Source: Nitrospirillum sp034653275
Lineage (GTDB): Bacteria > Pseudomonadota > Alphaproteobacteria > Azospirillales > Azospirillaceae
Reading direction: 5' to 3'
DNA: 64,000 nt
NCBI RefSeq assembly: GCF_034653275.1
Contig: NZ_JAYEES010000001.1
Span: 1,116,001 to 1,180,000 of the forward strand
Shown here: positions 48,176 through 57,885 of the stretch, piece after piece
How positions within the stretch are numbered: position 1 is the first letter of the stretch
How the letters are laid out: each line of letters begins with the position of its first letter
The notes under the pieces: model-generated
Seen by the model: only the letters and a program-made list of their open reading frames with translations
What the model was told of the DNA's origin: nothing
Databases searched by the model: none
Position numbers and translations under genes: made by a program

Positions 48176-49072
48176 ATGCGGTTGGACTTTGAATTTGGGG
48201 AGGTGCTGGCCTTCGTCACGGTGGCGCAGACGTTGAACTTCCGCGCGGCGGCGGACAGGCTGCACCTATCCCAGCCGGCGCTGAGCCGGCGGGTGGAGAA
48301 GCTGGAGGCGGCGTTGGACATGCGCCTGCTGGAGCGGACGACGCGCAAGGTGGACTTGACGGAGGCTGGCCGCCAGTTCCTGAACCACGCCGTCGTCATC
48401 CTGGAAGAGCTGGAGCTCGCCCGGGCCAGCATGGTGGAACGCGCCAGCCGGGCCAAGCAACTGGTGACCGTGGCCTGCGTGCCGTCGGTGGCCAACCACG
48501 TGCTGCCCGACATTCTGCGTCTTTACGCCCAAACCCATCCGGGGGTGCGGATCCGCATCATCGATGAAAGCGCCGGCAAGGTGCTGGATGCCGTGATGGA
48601 GGGCGAGGCCGATATCGGGATCAGTTTCCTGGGCGCCCAGAACGCTGAGGTCGACTTCACCCCCATCCGCAGCGAACCCTATGTGCTGGCGGTGCGCCGC
48701 GACCATCCCCTGGCGGCGGCGACGGCGGCCCGCTGGGACGGCCTGGAGGCGGAACGGCTGATCGCCGTCTCATTGAACAGCGGCAACCGCATCCTGATTG
48801 AAAACGTGCTGGCCGGCCTGCCGCGGCGGCCGACCATCCATTACGAGGCCAACCACGTCGCCGGGGCGCTGGGCCTCGTGTCGGCCGGGCTGGGCGTGGC
48901 CGTGCTCCCCGCCCTGGCCCTGGCCAACAACGCCTATCCGGCGCTGGTGGGCATACCAATGCGCGACCCTGAGCTCAGCCGCACCCTGGGTTTGGTCACC
49001 CGCGCCGGGACCCGGCTGAGCCAGCCCGGGTCCGCGCTTCATGACCTGATCTTGCGTAAGATCGGCGAGTAG
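48176..49072 (+). CDS. LysR-family transcriptional regulator
   Basis: A 298-residue regulator. The N-terminal winged HTH shows FVTVAQTLNFRAAADRLHLSQPALSRRVEKLE (about 11-42). The effector domain (about 90-290) has the usual VACVPSVANHVLPDILRLYAQTHPGVRIRI and GLGVAVLPALAL. It is divergent from the ModA-like/MHS operon, the classic layout for a LysR activator and its target. The inducer is probably the carboxylate imported by that carrier, by analogy with TcuR/TcuC (inference). Confidence 0.9.
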   Translation: MRLDFEFGEVLAFVTVAQTLNFRAAADRLHLSQPALSRRVEKLEAALDMRLLERTTRKVDLTEAGRQFLNHAVVILEELELARASMVERASRAKQLVTVACVPSVANHVLPDILRLYAQTHPGVRIRIIDESAGKVLDAVMEGEADIGISFLGAQNAEVDFTPIRSEPYVLAVRRDHPLAAATAARWDGLEAERLIAVSLNSGNRILIENVLAGLPRRPTIHYEANHVAGALGLVSAGLGVAVLPALALANNAYPALVGIPMRDPELSRTLGLVTRAGTRLSQPGSALHDLILRKIGE

Positions 49073-49079
49073 CCGCGCC

Positions 49080-49982
49080 TCAGCCCGCCTTGGCCAGCAG
49101 GGCGCGGCCGGCGCGGCTGGCGTTGGGGCGGCCGATGGCGTCTGAGATCCAGCCGCCGATGGCCGACAGCGCGTCCAGGTCCACGCCGGTGCACAGGCCC
49201 TGCCCTTCCAGCATGTAGACCACATCCTCCGTCGCCACGTTGCCGGTGGCCCCCTTGGCGTAAGGGCAGCCGCCCAGGCCCGCGACGGAGCTGTCGATGA
49301 CCCGGATGCCCTCGTCCAGGCAGGCCAGCAGATTGGCCAGGGCCTGGCCGTAGGTGTCGTGGAAATGCGCGGCCAGCCGGGACACCGGGACCTCTTCGGC
49401 CACGCGGCGGACCAGGGCCGCCGCCTTGGCCGGCGTGCCCACGCCGATGGTGTCGCCCAGGGATATTTCGGCGCAGCCCAGGTCGACCAGGCGGGCCGAA
49501 ACCTCCGCCACCTTGGCGGGGTCGATCGCGCCCTCGTAGGGGCAGCCCAGCACACAGGAGACGTAGCCGCGCACGGCGATGCCGTTGTCCCGCGCCAGGC
49601 GGGTCACGGGGGCGAAGCGGTCCAGGCTCTCGGCGATGGAACAGTTGATGTTGCGCTGGGAAAAGGCCTCCGACGCGGCGGCGAAGACGGCGATTTCCGT
49701 GACACCCGCCGCCAGGGCCTGGGCGAAGCCGCGCTCATTGGGCACCAGCACGGGATAGCCGACGCCCGGCCGCCGCTGGATGCGGGCCAGCACATCGGCC
49801 GTGTCCGCCATCTGCGGCACCCATTTGGGCGAGACGAACGCGCCCGCCTCCACCACCGGAAGCCCGGTGGCCGACAGGCGGTCGATCAGGGCGACCTTGG
49901 TGTCGGTGGGCACCAGCGCCGCCTCGTTCTGCAGGCCGTCGCGGGGGCCGACCTCGACGATGCGAATGGCCGAAGCGCTCAT
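49080..49982 (-). CDS. liuE: Hydroxymethylglutaryl-CoA lyase
   Basis: A 300-residue TIM-barrel lyase that splits HMG-CoA into acetyl-CoA and acetoacetate, the last step of leucine breakdown. It shows VEVGPRDGLQNE (about 10-21), AAHFHDTYGQAL with the metal-binding His pair (about 204-215), and GLGGCPYAKGATGNVATED (about 234-252) with the catalytic Cys. The start overlaps the carboxylase alpha-subunit stop (ATGA). Last gene of the liu operon; convergent with the LysR gene. Confidence 0.94.
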   Translation of the reverse strand: MSASAIRIVEVGPRDGLQNEAALVPTDTKVALIDRLSATGLPVVEAGAFVSPKWVPQMADTADVLARIQRRPGVGYPVLVPNERGFAQALAAGVTEIAVFAAASEAFSQRNINCSIAESLDRFAPVTRLARDNGIAVRGYVSCVLGCPYEGAIDPAKVAEVSARLVDLGCAEISLGDTIGVGTPAKAAALVRRVAEEVPVSRLAAHFHDTYGQALANLLACLDEGIRVIDSSVAGLGGCPYAKGATGNVATEDVVYMLEGQGLCTGVDLDALSAIGGWISDAIGRPNASRAGRALLAKAG

Positions 49983-52042
49983 GCCTCATCCCCCTTCACG
50001 ATGATCAGTTCGGCGCCGTCCGGCACCTGGTCGCCCACGGTGTAACGTACACTTTCCACCGTGCCCGGTCCTTGCGCCTTGATGGTGTGCTCCATCTTCA
50101 TGGCCTCCAGCACCACCAGGCCCTGGCCCTTCTCCACCCGGTCGCCGGCCGCCACCAGCACGGCGATGACCTTGCCCGGCATGGGCGCCACCAGGCGCCC
50201 GCCGCCGCCGGCATCGACCACGCCCACGTCCAGCGGGTCGATCAGGGTCAAACGGTGGTGCCGGCCGGGGCGGAACAGGTCCAGCTCCCGCCCCCGGCGT
50301 GACCACCCGGCCGTCAGACGACGCCCGCCGACCTCGGCCACCAAGCGGCCTTCCCCATGAGCGTCATCGGCCTCAAAGCGGGCGTTACCCGCCAGTTCCT
50401 GGCCACTGGGCAGGGTGATGTCGAAGCCGCCATCGCGCCGGCGGCAGGCCCGCACCTCCTGCGGCTCGCCGCCCTCGCGCCCATCGGCGAAGGTCAGGAC
50501 TTCCGCCACGGCGTCGTTCAGGCGCCAGCTGTCCGCCGTGGCCCAGGGGCTCCACGGGTTGTTGGTCCGGGCCGCGGCGGCCACCGTTTCCGCCTTGCGC
50601 TCCAGCAGCACGCCCAGGGCGGCCAACGCCAACACGTCATCGTCCGGCGCAGCCGGCGGGGGCAGCAGGTCGGCCTGGTACCGCTCGATGAAGCGGGTGT
50701 CCAGGTCCGCCGCCAGGAAGGCCGGATGACCGGCGATGGACGCCAGGAAGGGAATATTGGCGGCCAGGCCGCCCACTTCCGTCCCCGCCAGGGCCTGGCG
50801 CAGGCGCCGCACGGCGGCAGGGCGGTCCACATCCCACACGATCAGCTTGGCGATCATGGGGTCATAGTGGATGGAGATGACATCGCCCTGGCGCACGCCC
50901 GTATCCACGCGCACATGCCCGCCCGATGCCGGTCCGGCCGGGGGGAAGCGCAGGTGCGACAGGGTGCCGGTCTGCGGCAGGAAGCCCTTGTCCGGATCCT
51001 CGGCGTAGAGGCGCACCTCGATGGCGTGGCCGTTCACCGCCAGCTGGTCCTGGCTCAGCGGCAGGGCGCCGCCGGCCGCCACCCGCAGCTGCCATTCCAC
51101 CAGGTCCTGGCCGGTGATGTACTCGGTCACCGGATGTTCCACCTGCAGGCGGGTGTTCATCTCCATGAAGTAGAAGCGGCCGTCGCCGCCCGTCTCCACC
51201 GGATCCAGCAGGAATTCCACCGTGCCGGCGCCGACATAGCCGATGGCCTTGGCCGCCGCCACGGCCGCCGCCCCCATCTCCTGCCGCAGCTCCAGCGGCA
51301 GGTTGGGCGCCGGCGCCTCCTCCACCACCTTCTGGTGGCGGCGCTGGATGGAACAGTCACGCTCGAACAGGTAGACGCAGTTGCCGTGGCTGTCCGCGAA
51401 CACCTGGATTTCCACGTGGCGCGGACGGCCCAGGTATTTCTCGATCAGCACCCGGTCATTGCCGAAGGCGGCCTGCGCCTCGCGCTTGGCCGAGGCCAAC
51501 TGTTCGTGGAAGTCCTCGGCCGAGGTGGCGACCTTCATGCCCTTGCCGCCGCCGCCGGCCGACGCCTTGATCAGCACGGGGAAGCCGATGCGGGCTGCCT
51601 CGGCCGCCAGCACGCCGCTGTTCTGCTCCTCCCCATGGTAGCCGGGCACCAGGGGCACGCCGGCGGTTTCCATCAGGGCCTTGGCCTCGGACTTGCCGCC
51701 CATGGCGCGGATGGCGCTGGCCGGCGGACCGACGAAGATCAGGCCGGCGGCGGCGCAGGCCTCGGCGAAGCCGGCGTTCTCCGACAGGAAGCCATAGCCC
51801 GGGTGGATGGCCTGGGCGCCGGTGCGGGCGGCCGCGTCCAGGATGGCGTCCATGCGCAGATAGCTGTCGCGGGCCGGCGCCGCGCCGATGCGCACCGCCT
51901 CGTCCGCCATGGCCACATGCAAGGCGCCCGCGTCGGCGTCGGAATAGACGGCGACGGTGCGGATGCCCAGGCGCCGGGCCGTGCGGATGACGCGGCAGGC
52001 GATTTCACCGCGGTTGGCGATCAGCAGCGTATCGATCATCAT
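49979..52042 (-). CDS. liuD: Methylcrotonyl-CoA carboxylase biotin-containing alpha subunit
   Basis: A 687-residue biotin carboxylase plus carrier protein. The biotin carboxylase domain spans about residues 2-450 (LLIANRGEIACRVIRTARRLG; ATP-grasp loop KASAGGGGKGMKV near 160; EMNTRLQVEHPVTE near 288). A linker domain and the biotinyl domain with the AMKM motif (Lys649) follow. It carboxylates 3-methylcrotonyl-CoA together with the beta subunit. The start codon at 52042 overlaps the stop of the hydratase gene by one base (TGATG). Confidence 0.93.
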   Translation of the reverse strand: MMIDTLLIANRGEIACRVIRTARRLGIRTVAVYSDADAGALHVAMADEAVRIGAAPARDSYLRMDAILDAAARTGAQAIHPGYGFLSENAGFAEACAAAGLIFVGPPASAIRAMGGKSEAKALMETAGVPLVPGYHGEEQNSGVLAAEAARIGFPVLIKASAGGGGKGMKVATSAEDFHEQLASAKREAQAAFGNDRVLIEKYLGRPRHVEIQVFADSHGNCVYLFERDCSIQRRHQKVVEEAPAPNLPLELRQEMGAAAVAAAKAIGYVGAGTVEFLLDPVETGGDGRFYFMEMNTRLQVEHPVTEYITGQDLVEWQLRVAAGGALPLSQDQLAVNGHAIEVRLYAEDPDKGFLPQTGTLSHLRFPPAGPASGGHVRVDTGVRQGDVISIHYDPMIAKLIVWDVDRPAAVRRLRQALAGTEVGGLAANIPFLASIAGHPAFLAADLDTRFIERYQADLLPPPAAPDDDVLALAALGVLLERKAETVAAAARTNNPWSPWATADSWRLNDAVAEVLTFADGREGGEPQEVRACRRRDGGFDITLPSGQELAGNARFEADDAHGEGRLVAEVGGRRLTAGWSRRGRELDLFRPGRHHRLTLIDPLDVGVVDAGGGGRLVAPMPGKVIAVLVAAGDRVEKGQGLVVLEAMKMEHTIKAQGPGTVESVRYTVGDQVPDGAELIIVKGDEA

Positions 52043-52836
52043 CACTTGTCCCCACCCTTTACCCAACTGGCCTTGCGCTTTTCCAGGAAGGCGGCGACAC
52101 CCTCCCGCCCCTCGTCGCTGGCCCGGATGCGGGCGATGCGTTCCGCCGTGTCGCTGATCAGCGCGTCGGTCACCGGCCGGTTGGCGCAGTCGAACACCAG
52201 GGCCTTGGCGGCCATCTGGGCGTGCGGGCCGCCATCGCCCAGCCGCTTGACCAGCGTGGCCACGGCCTCGTCCAGCTGGTCGGCCGGCACCACCTGGTGC
52301 ACCAGCCCCACCGCCTGGGCATCCGCCGCGCTGAACCGCTCGGCCGTCAGGAAATAGCGGCGGCAGGCGCGTTCCCCCATGGCGGCCACGACATAAGGGC
52401 CGATGGTGGCGGGGATCAGGCCCAGCTTGACCTCCGACAGGCAGAAGGTGGCGCCCTCGGCCGCGACGGCGATGTCACAGCAGGCCACCAGGCCGACGCC
52501 GCCGCCGAAGGCCGCGCCGTGGACCACCGCGATGGTGGGCTTAGGCGCCCGGTTCAGGGTGCGCAGCATGGTGGCCAGGCCCAGCGCGTCGGCGTGGTTC
52601 TGGTCGCGGCTATAGCCCGCCATGCGCCGCATCCAGTCCAGGTCCGCCCCGGCGGAAAAGCTGGGGCCATTGCCCTTCAGCAGGATGACGCGCACGTCCG
52701 GATCGGCGCCCAGCTGGTCGAACAACTGGGTCAGCTCGGCGATCACGCCCTCGTTGAACGCGTTATGCAGGGCCGGCCGGTCCAGGGTGACAGTGGCGAC
52801 GCCGGCTTGATCCACTGTGGCAAGAACATCAGTCAT
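52042..52836 (-). CDS. liuC: Enoyl-CoA hydratase family, methylglutaconyl-CoA hydratase
   Basis: A 264-residue crotonase-fold enzyme. The oxyanion-hole segments are SFSAGADLDWMRRM (about 60-73) and GAAFGGGVGLVACCDIAVA (about 105-123), with KLGLIPATIGPYV after the second catalytic Glu position. In this operon it would hydrate 3-methylglutaconyl-CoA to HMG-CoA. The ATG at 52836 gives the usual N-terminus; the frame runs upstream antisense-like into the beta-subunit gene region. Confidence 0.9.
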   Translation of the reverse strand: MTDVLATVDQAGVATVTLDRPALHNAFNEGVIAELTQLFDQLGADPDVRVILLKGNGPSFSAGADLDWMRRMAGYSRDQNHADALGLATMLRTLNRAPKPTIAVVHGAAFGGGVGLVACCDIAVAAEGATFCLSEVKLGLIPATIGPYVVAAMGERACRRYFLTAERFSAADAQAVGLVHQVVPADQLDEAVATLVKRLGDGGPHAQMAAKALVFDCANRPVTDALISDTAERIARIRASDEGREGVAAFLEKRKASWVKGGDK

Positions 52837-52846
52837 GGTCTTGATC

Positions 52847-54454
<1,608 letters not shown>

Positions 54455-54531
54455 GACGCGGGTGTTCCTCCCCCATTAACAGGGACGGGTTGTCAGGCAG
54501 AGGCGGATAGGTCAGGCGCGGAAGCCACCGA

Positions 54532-55710
54532 TCAAGTGGCGCTTTCGCGGAACAGTTCCCGGCCGATCAGCATGCGGCGGATCTCCGACGTGCCGGCGCC
54601 GATCTCATACAGCTTGGCATCGCGCAGCAGGCGGCCGGTGGCGTATTCGTTGATGTAGCCGTTGCCGCCCAGGACCTGGATGGCGTCCAGCGCGCACTTG
54701 GTGGCGCTTTCGGCGGCCAGCAGGATGGCGCCCGCCGCGTCCTTGCGGGTGATCTTCTTGGCGTCGGCCGCGCGGCCCACGGCATAGACGTAGGCGCGGG
54801 CGGAGTTCAGGGCCACGTACATGTCCGCGACCTTGCCCTGGATGAACTGGAACTCGCCGATGGGCTGGCCGAACTGCTCCCGGTCATGGACGTAGGGCAC
54901 GACCACGTCCAGGCAGGCCTGCATGATCCCCAGGGGGCCGGCGGCCAGCACGGCGCGCTCATAGTCCAGGCCGCTCATCAGCACGCGGACGCCGCCGCCC
55001 ACCTGGCCCAGGATGTTCTCTTCCGGCACCTCGCAGTCCTCGAACACCAGCTCGCCGGTGTGGCTGCCGCGCATGCCCAGCTTGTCCAGCTTCTGCGCGC
55101 AGCTAAAGCCCTTGAAGCCCTTCTCGATCAGGAAGGCGGTGATGCCCTTGGGGCCCGCCGTCACGTCGGTCTTGGCATAGACCACCAGGGTGTCGGCGTC
55201 GGGGCCGTTGGTGATCCACATCTTGGTGCCATTCAGGACGTAGCGGTCGCCCCGGCGCTCGGCCTTCAGCTTCATGGACACGACGTCGGAACCGGCGCCG
55301 GGTTCGCTCATGGCCAGGGCGCCGACATGCTCGCCCGAGATCAGCTTGGGCAGGTAGCGCCGCTTCTGCTCCACGGAGCCGTTCAGGCGGATCTGGTTGA
55401 CGCACAGGTTGGAATGGGCGCCATAGCTGAGGCCCACGGAGGCGGAGGCGCGGCTGATCTCCTCCATCGCCACCATGTGCTCGACATAGCCCATGGCCGC
55501 CCCGCCGTACTCCTCCTCCGCCGTCACGCCCAGCACGCCCAGATCGCCCAGCTTGCGCCACAGGTCCATGGGGAACTGATCGGTGCGGTCGATCTCCGCC
55601 GCGCGCGGGGCGATCTCCGCCGCCGAGAAGGACGCCACGGCGTCGCGCAGCATGTCGGCGGTTTCGCCAAGGCCAAAATCCATGGTGGGGAACGCGGCGG
55701 AGATCGACAT
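54532..55710 (-). CDS. liuA: Isovaleryl-CoA dehydrogenase
   Basis: A 392-residue FAD-dependent acyl-CoA dehydrogenase oxidising isovaleryl-CoA to 3-methylcrotonyl-CoA. It shows AEEEYGGAAMGYVEHMVAMEEISRASASVGLSYGAHSNL, the FAD segment ALAMSEPGAGSDV, MWITNGPDADTLVVYAKT and the C-terminal YEIGAGTSEIRRMLIGREL. The glycine/alanine pattern around the fatty-acyl site agrees with IVD rather than short-chain enzymes, though this is inferred chiefly from the operon. First gene of the liu operon; GGGAGGAC precedes the start. Confidence 0.93.
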   Translation of the reverse strand: MSISAAFPTMDFGLGETADMLRDAVASFSAAEIAPRAAEIDRTDQFPMDLWRKLGDLGVLGVTAEEEYGGAAMGYVEHMVAMEEISRASASVGLSYGAHSNLCVNQIRLNGSVEQKRRYLPKLISGEHVGALAMSEPGAGSDVVSMKLKAERRGDRYVLNGTKMWITNGPDADTLVVYAKTDVTAGPKGITAFLIEKGFKGFSCAQKLDKLGMRGSHTGELVFEDCEVPEENILGQVGGGVRVLMSGLDYERAVLAAGPLGIMQACLDVVVPYVHDREQFGQPIGEFQFIQGKVADMYVALNSARAYVYAVGRAADAKKITRKDAAGAILLAAESATKCALDAIQVLGGNGYINEYATGRLLRDAKLYEIGAGTSEIRRMLIGRELFRESAT

Positions 55711-55754
55711 GGCGGGCTTGTCCTCCCTAGGGGAATGTGAGATTGCTTATTTAC

Positions 55755-55770
55755 AAACGGTCATACGTTT
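55755..55770. promoter_or_regulatory. Palindrome in the liuA/TetR divergent promoter region
   Basis: AAACG-GTCATA-CGTTT is an inverted repeat in the AT-rich part of the divergent region, 45 bases upstream of liuA. It is the best candidate operator for the TetR regulator encoded at 55904. Confidence 0.55.
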
Positions 55771-55903
55771 CTTTCGAGCGGGCCGCAAGGGTGATTTAGG
55801 GACCAAATGGGGCGTGATCTTGACGGCCGCCAGCGGCAAGCTGAAAAGTCGCGGGCGCCGGCGGCCCTAAGCCCCGGAAACATCAGGAATTGGATTTTTC
55901 AGC

Positions 55904-56494
55904 ATGGTGCGGACGGTGGGCTCACGCGGCCCGAAGACGATGGTGGCGATACGCGCGGCTGGCCTGCGGCTGATCCGTGAGCATGGCTATGAGGCCATCA
56001 CCCTGCGCCAGCTGGGGCAGCAGGTGGGGATCCAGCCCGGGTCCATGTACAACTACATCCAGTCCAAGCAGGAACTGCTGTTCATCCTGATCCGCGACCA
56101 CATGGTGGCCCTGTCGGCCGAGGTTGCCACGGCGCTGGAGGGGGCGGCCGATCCCCTGGACCGGTTGCGGCGCTTCATCCGTTTCCACGTCTCATACCAC
56201 ATCCGCCGCACGGACGAGGTGTTCATCGGCGGGTCCGAGCTGCGCAGCCTGGAGGGTGAGAACCGCACCGCCATCCTGGCCATGCGCCGCGACTACGAAC
56301 GCCTGCTGGTCGCCATCCTGGAGGACGGCATGGCCGCCGGCCAGTTCAAGCGCACCGACCCGCCCGTCACCGCCTACGCCATCCTGGCCATGCTGACCGG
56401 CGTGTGCACCTGGTACAACCCCGGCGGCCGCATGGGCGAGGAAGACCTGATCCGCCTGCACCAGGACATGATCCTGGGTGGGGTGCTGGCGTGA
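55904..56494 (+). CDS. TetR-family regulator of the leucine/isovalerate operon
   Basis: A 196-residue regulator. The HTH (about 10-60) reads IRAAGLRLIREHGYEAITLRQLGQQVGIQPGSMYNYIQSKQELLFILI, and the C-terminal ligand-binding helices follow. Divergent from liuA. In betaproteobacteria the TetR protein LiuQ controls liu genes, in other groups the MerR protein LiuR does (recalled); here a TetR type occupies the place. The end overlaps the start of the secreted-protein gene at 56491 (GTGA). Confidence 0.9.
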   Translation: MVRTVGSRGPKTMVAIRAAGLRLIREHGYEAITLRQLGQQVGIQPGSMYNYIQSKQELLFILIRDHMVALSAEVATALEGAADPLDRLRRFIRFHVSYHIRRTDEVFIGGSELRSLEGENRTAILAMRRDYERLLVAILEDGMAAGQFKRTDPPVTAYAILAMLTGVCTWYNPGGRMGEEDLIRLHQDMILGGVLA

Positions 56495-56994
56495 GAACGC
56501 CGCCGCGCCGCCGGTGGTGCGTGACGATGGCGCTTGGCCTCTTGGCTATGTTCGCGCCGCGTATCGTGGCGGCTGCCTCCTGCCCTACCCAGCGCGCTGC
56601 CGCGCAAACCCTATCTGTTTTGGCGCGGTCTGCCCCAGATGTGCGGTGGGATGCGGGGTCCATGGTGTGCGGCGACGTCAACGGCGATGGTGCTCCGGAC
56701 CAAGCGGTTTTGGGGTATCGCGACCACCTGCTTCTCCTGGCCATACGCCAGGGAGGCCAGCTTCAACCCCAAATCATTCAATTCGCGATTGGCGGCGGGG
56801 TTCAACAGGGCGTCTGCAGCCTCCCGGTCACGTTGCGCACAAACGAGCTGGTTTGCGACACGGAAGAGGGCCAGTTGTCCGGCTGCAAGATCGGCAGGGG
56901 GACAGTGGCCCTGTCCATAGAGGACGGCGACTGCGACCCGATCAATTTGTACTGGAGCCACGAGGCGGGTGGGATGGTCTGGTGGCGGAATTGA
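56491..56994 (+). CDS. Small secreted Cys-rich protein coupled to the TetR gene
   Basis: About 167 residues from the GTG at 56491 (overlapping the TetR stop); an ATG at 56527 is an alternative. Either gives a signal peptide ending near PRIVAAAS. The mature part has seven or fewer cysteines, six of them spread evenly (ASCP, MVCGD, GVCSL, LVCDT, SGCKI, DGDCD), suggesting disulfides. A GDVNGDGAPDQAVLGY segment looks like a single FG-GAP/VCBS-type calcium loop. Codon bias is weaker than in neighbours. No family assigned; the link with TetR or the liu operon may be only positional. Confidence 0.65.
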   Translation: MRTPPRRRWCVTMALGLLAMFAPRIVAAASCPTQRAAAQTLSVLARSAPDVRWDAGSMVCGDVNGDGAPDQAVLGYRDHLLLLAIRQGGQLQPQIIQFAIGGGVQQGVCSLPVTLRTNELVCDTEEGQLSGCKIGRGTVALSIEDGDCDPINLYWSHEAGGMVWWRN

Positions 56995-57110
56995 AAGCCG
57001 CTCGGACCGACGCCACTGTGACTGCGGCCGCGATGGCGCGGCCGACATCCCTGCCCATAGAAATTAATGGGGTGGAATGACACCTGTCACCCGCGTCTCA
57101 CCTTTGCGCG

Positions 57111-57863
57111 CTATAGCACCGGCGGCACCGCCGCCAGGAAGCGCGCCACCTCCGCCGGGGTGCCCAGCGGCACCACCGCCTCGAACGGCATGCGGTGTAG
57201 GTAGACGGGCAGGCCCGCCCGGATCAGGTGGTTGTAGAGCGGGGCGATGTATTTCTCCCCCTTCGCCATGTTGGCCGGGTCGGCGAAGAATGCGGCATAG
57301 GACCGGGCGTAGAGCGTGAAGGAGGAGAACCAGTAGAGCCCGACGGTGGCGTCGTCGGAGATGCGCTCCTTCTCCCGCAGTTCCGCGATGCGGCCCGTCT
57401 CATCGGCGCGGGCGAAGCTCCAGGCCGCCCCGGGGCCGGGGAAGCAGGGGACCCAGCCATCGCCGCGTACCGCGTCGGCCGGCAGGTGGGCTGGATCGAC
57501 ATGGGTGTCGATGTTGTAGACCAGCATGGGCCGGTCCGGATGGGCAACCGCGTCCCGGGCCGCCAGGGCGCTGGTGGCCTGGCCGTCGGTCAGGGCATCC
57601 AGCTCCACCAGCGCCACGTCGCGGATGCCCAGGGCCGCCGCCTGGGCGCGGATGAAGTCCTCCGCCCCGTCCTGGCGCAGGGCCACGAAGATGAAGGGCG
57701 ATCCGGCCGCGATGAAGGACCGCAGGCTGAGCATGGACCAGGCGAACAGGGTGCGCCCGTGCGCCTCGATCCGGTACTTGGGCACGGTATAGCCGGCGTC
57801 ACGGAAGCGCTGGCCCATGCCCGCCATGGTGATGATGACCGTGGGCGGGGCGGCAGTGGTCAT
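57111..57863 (-). CDS. Sugar/alcohol-phosphate nucleotidyltransferase-like protein
   Basis: A 250-residue Rossmann-like GT-A/nucleotidyltransferase-fold protein. The N-terminal VIITMAGMGQRFRDAGYTVPKY is the nucleotide-binding loop of such enzymes (Gly-rich, then Pro-Lys). LVYNIDTHVDP (about 114-124) supplies the metal-binding Asp. EKERISDDATVGLYWF (about 160) resembles the product-site region. It would join an NMP group to a phosphorylated small molecule. It follows 22 bases after the kinase-like gene at 57886, and together they look like a kinase then nucleotidyltransferase module. The substrate is unknown; capsule or LPS modification is one possibility. Confidence 0.75.
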   Translation of the reverse strand: MTTAAPPTVIITMAGMGQRFRDAGYTVPKYRIEAHGRTLFAWSMLSLRSFIAAGSPFIFVALRQDGAEDFIRAQAAALGIRDVALVELDALTDGQATSALAARDAVAHPDRPMLVYNIDTHVDPAHLPADAVRGDGWVPCFPGPGAAWSFARADETGRIAELREKERISDDATVGLYWFSSFTLYARSYAAFFADPANMAKGEKYIAPLYNHLIRAGLPVYLHRMPFEAVVPLGTPAEVARFLAAVPPVL

Positions 57864-57885
57864 GGGCCGGCGAACCTTCCTTCAC

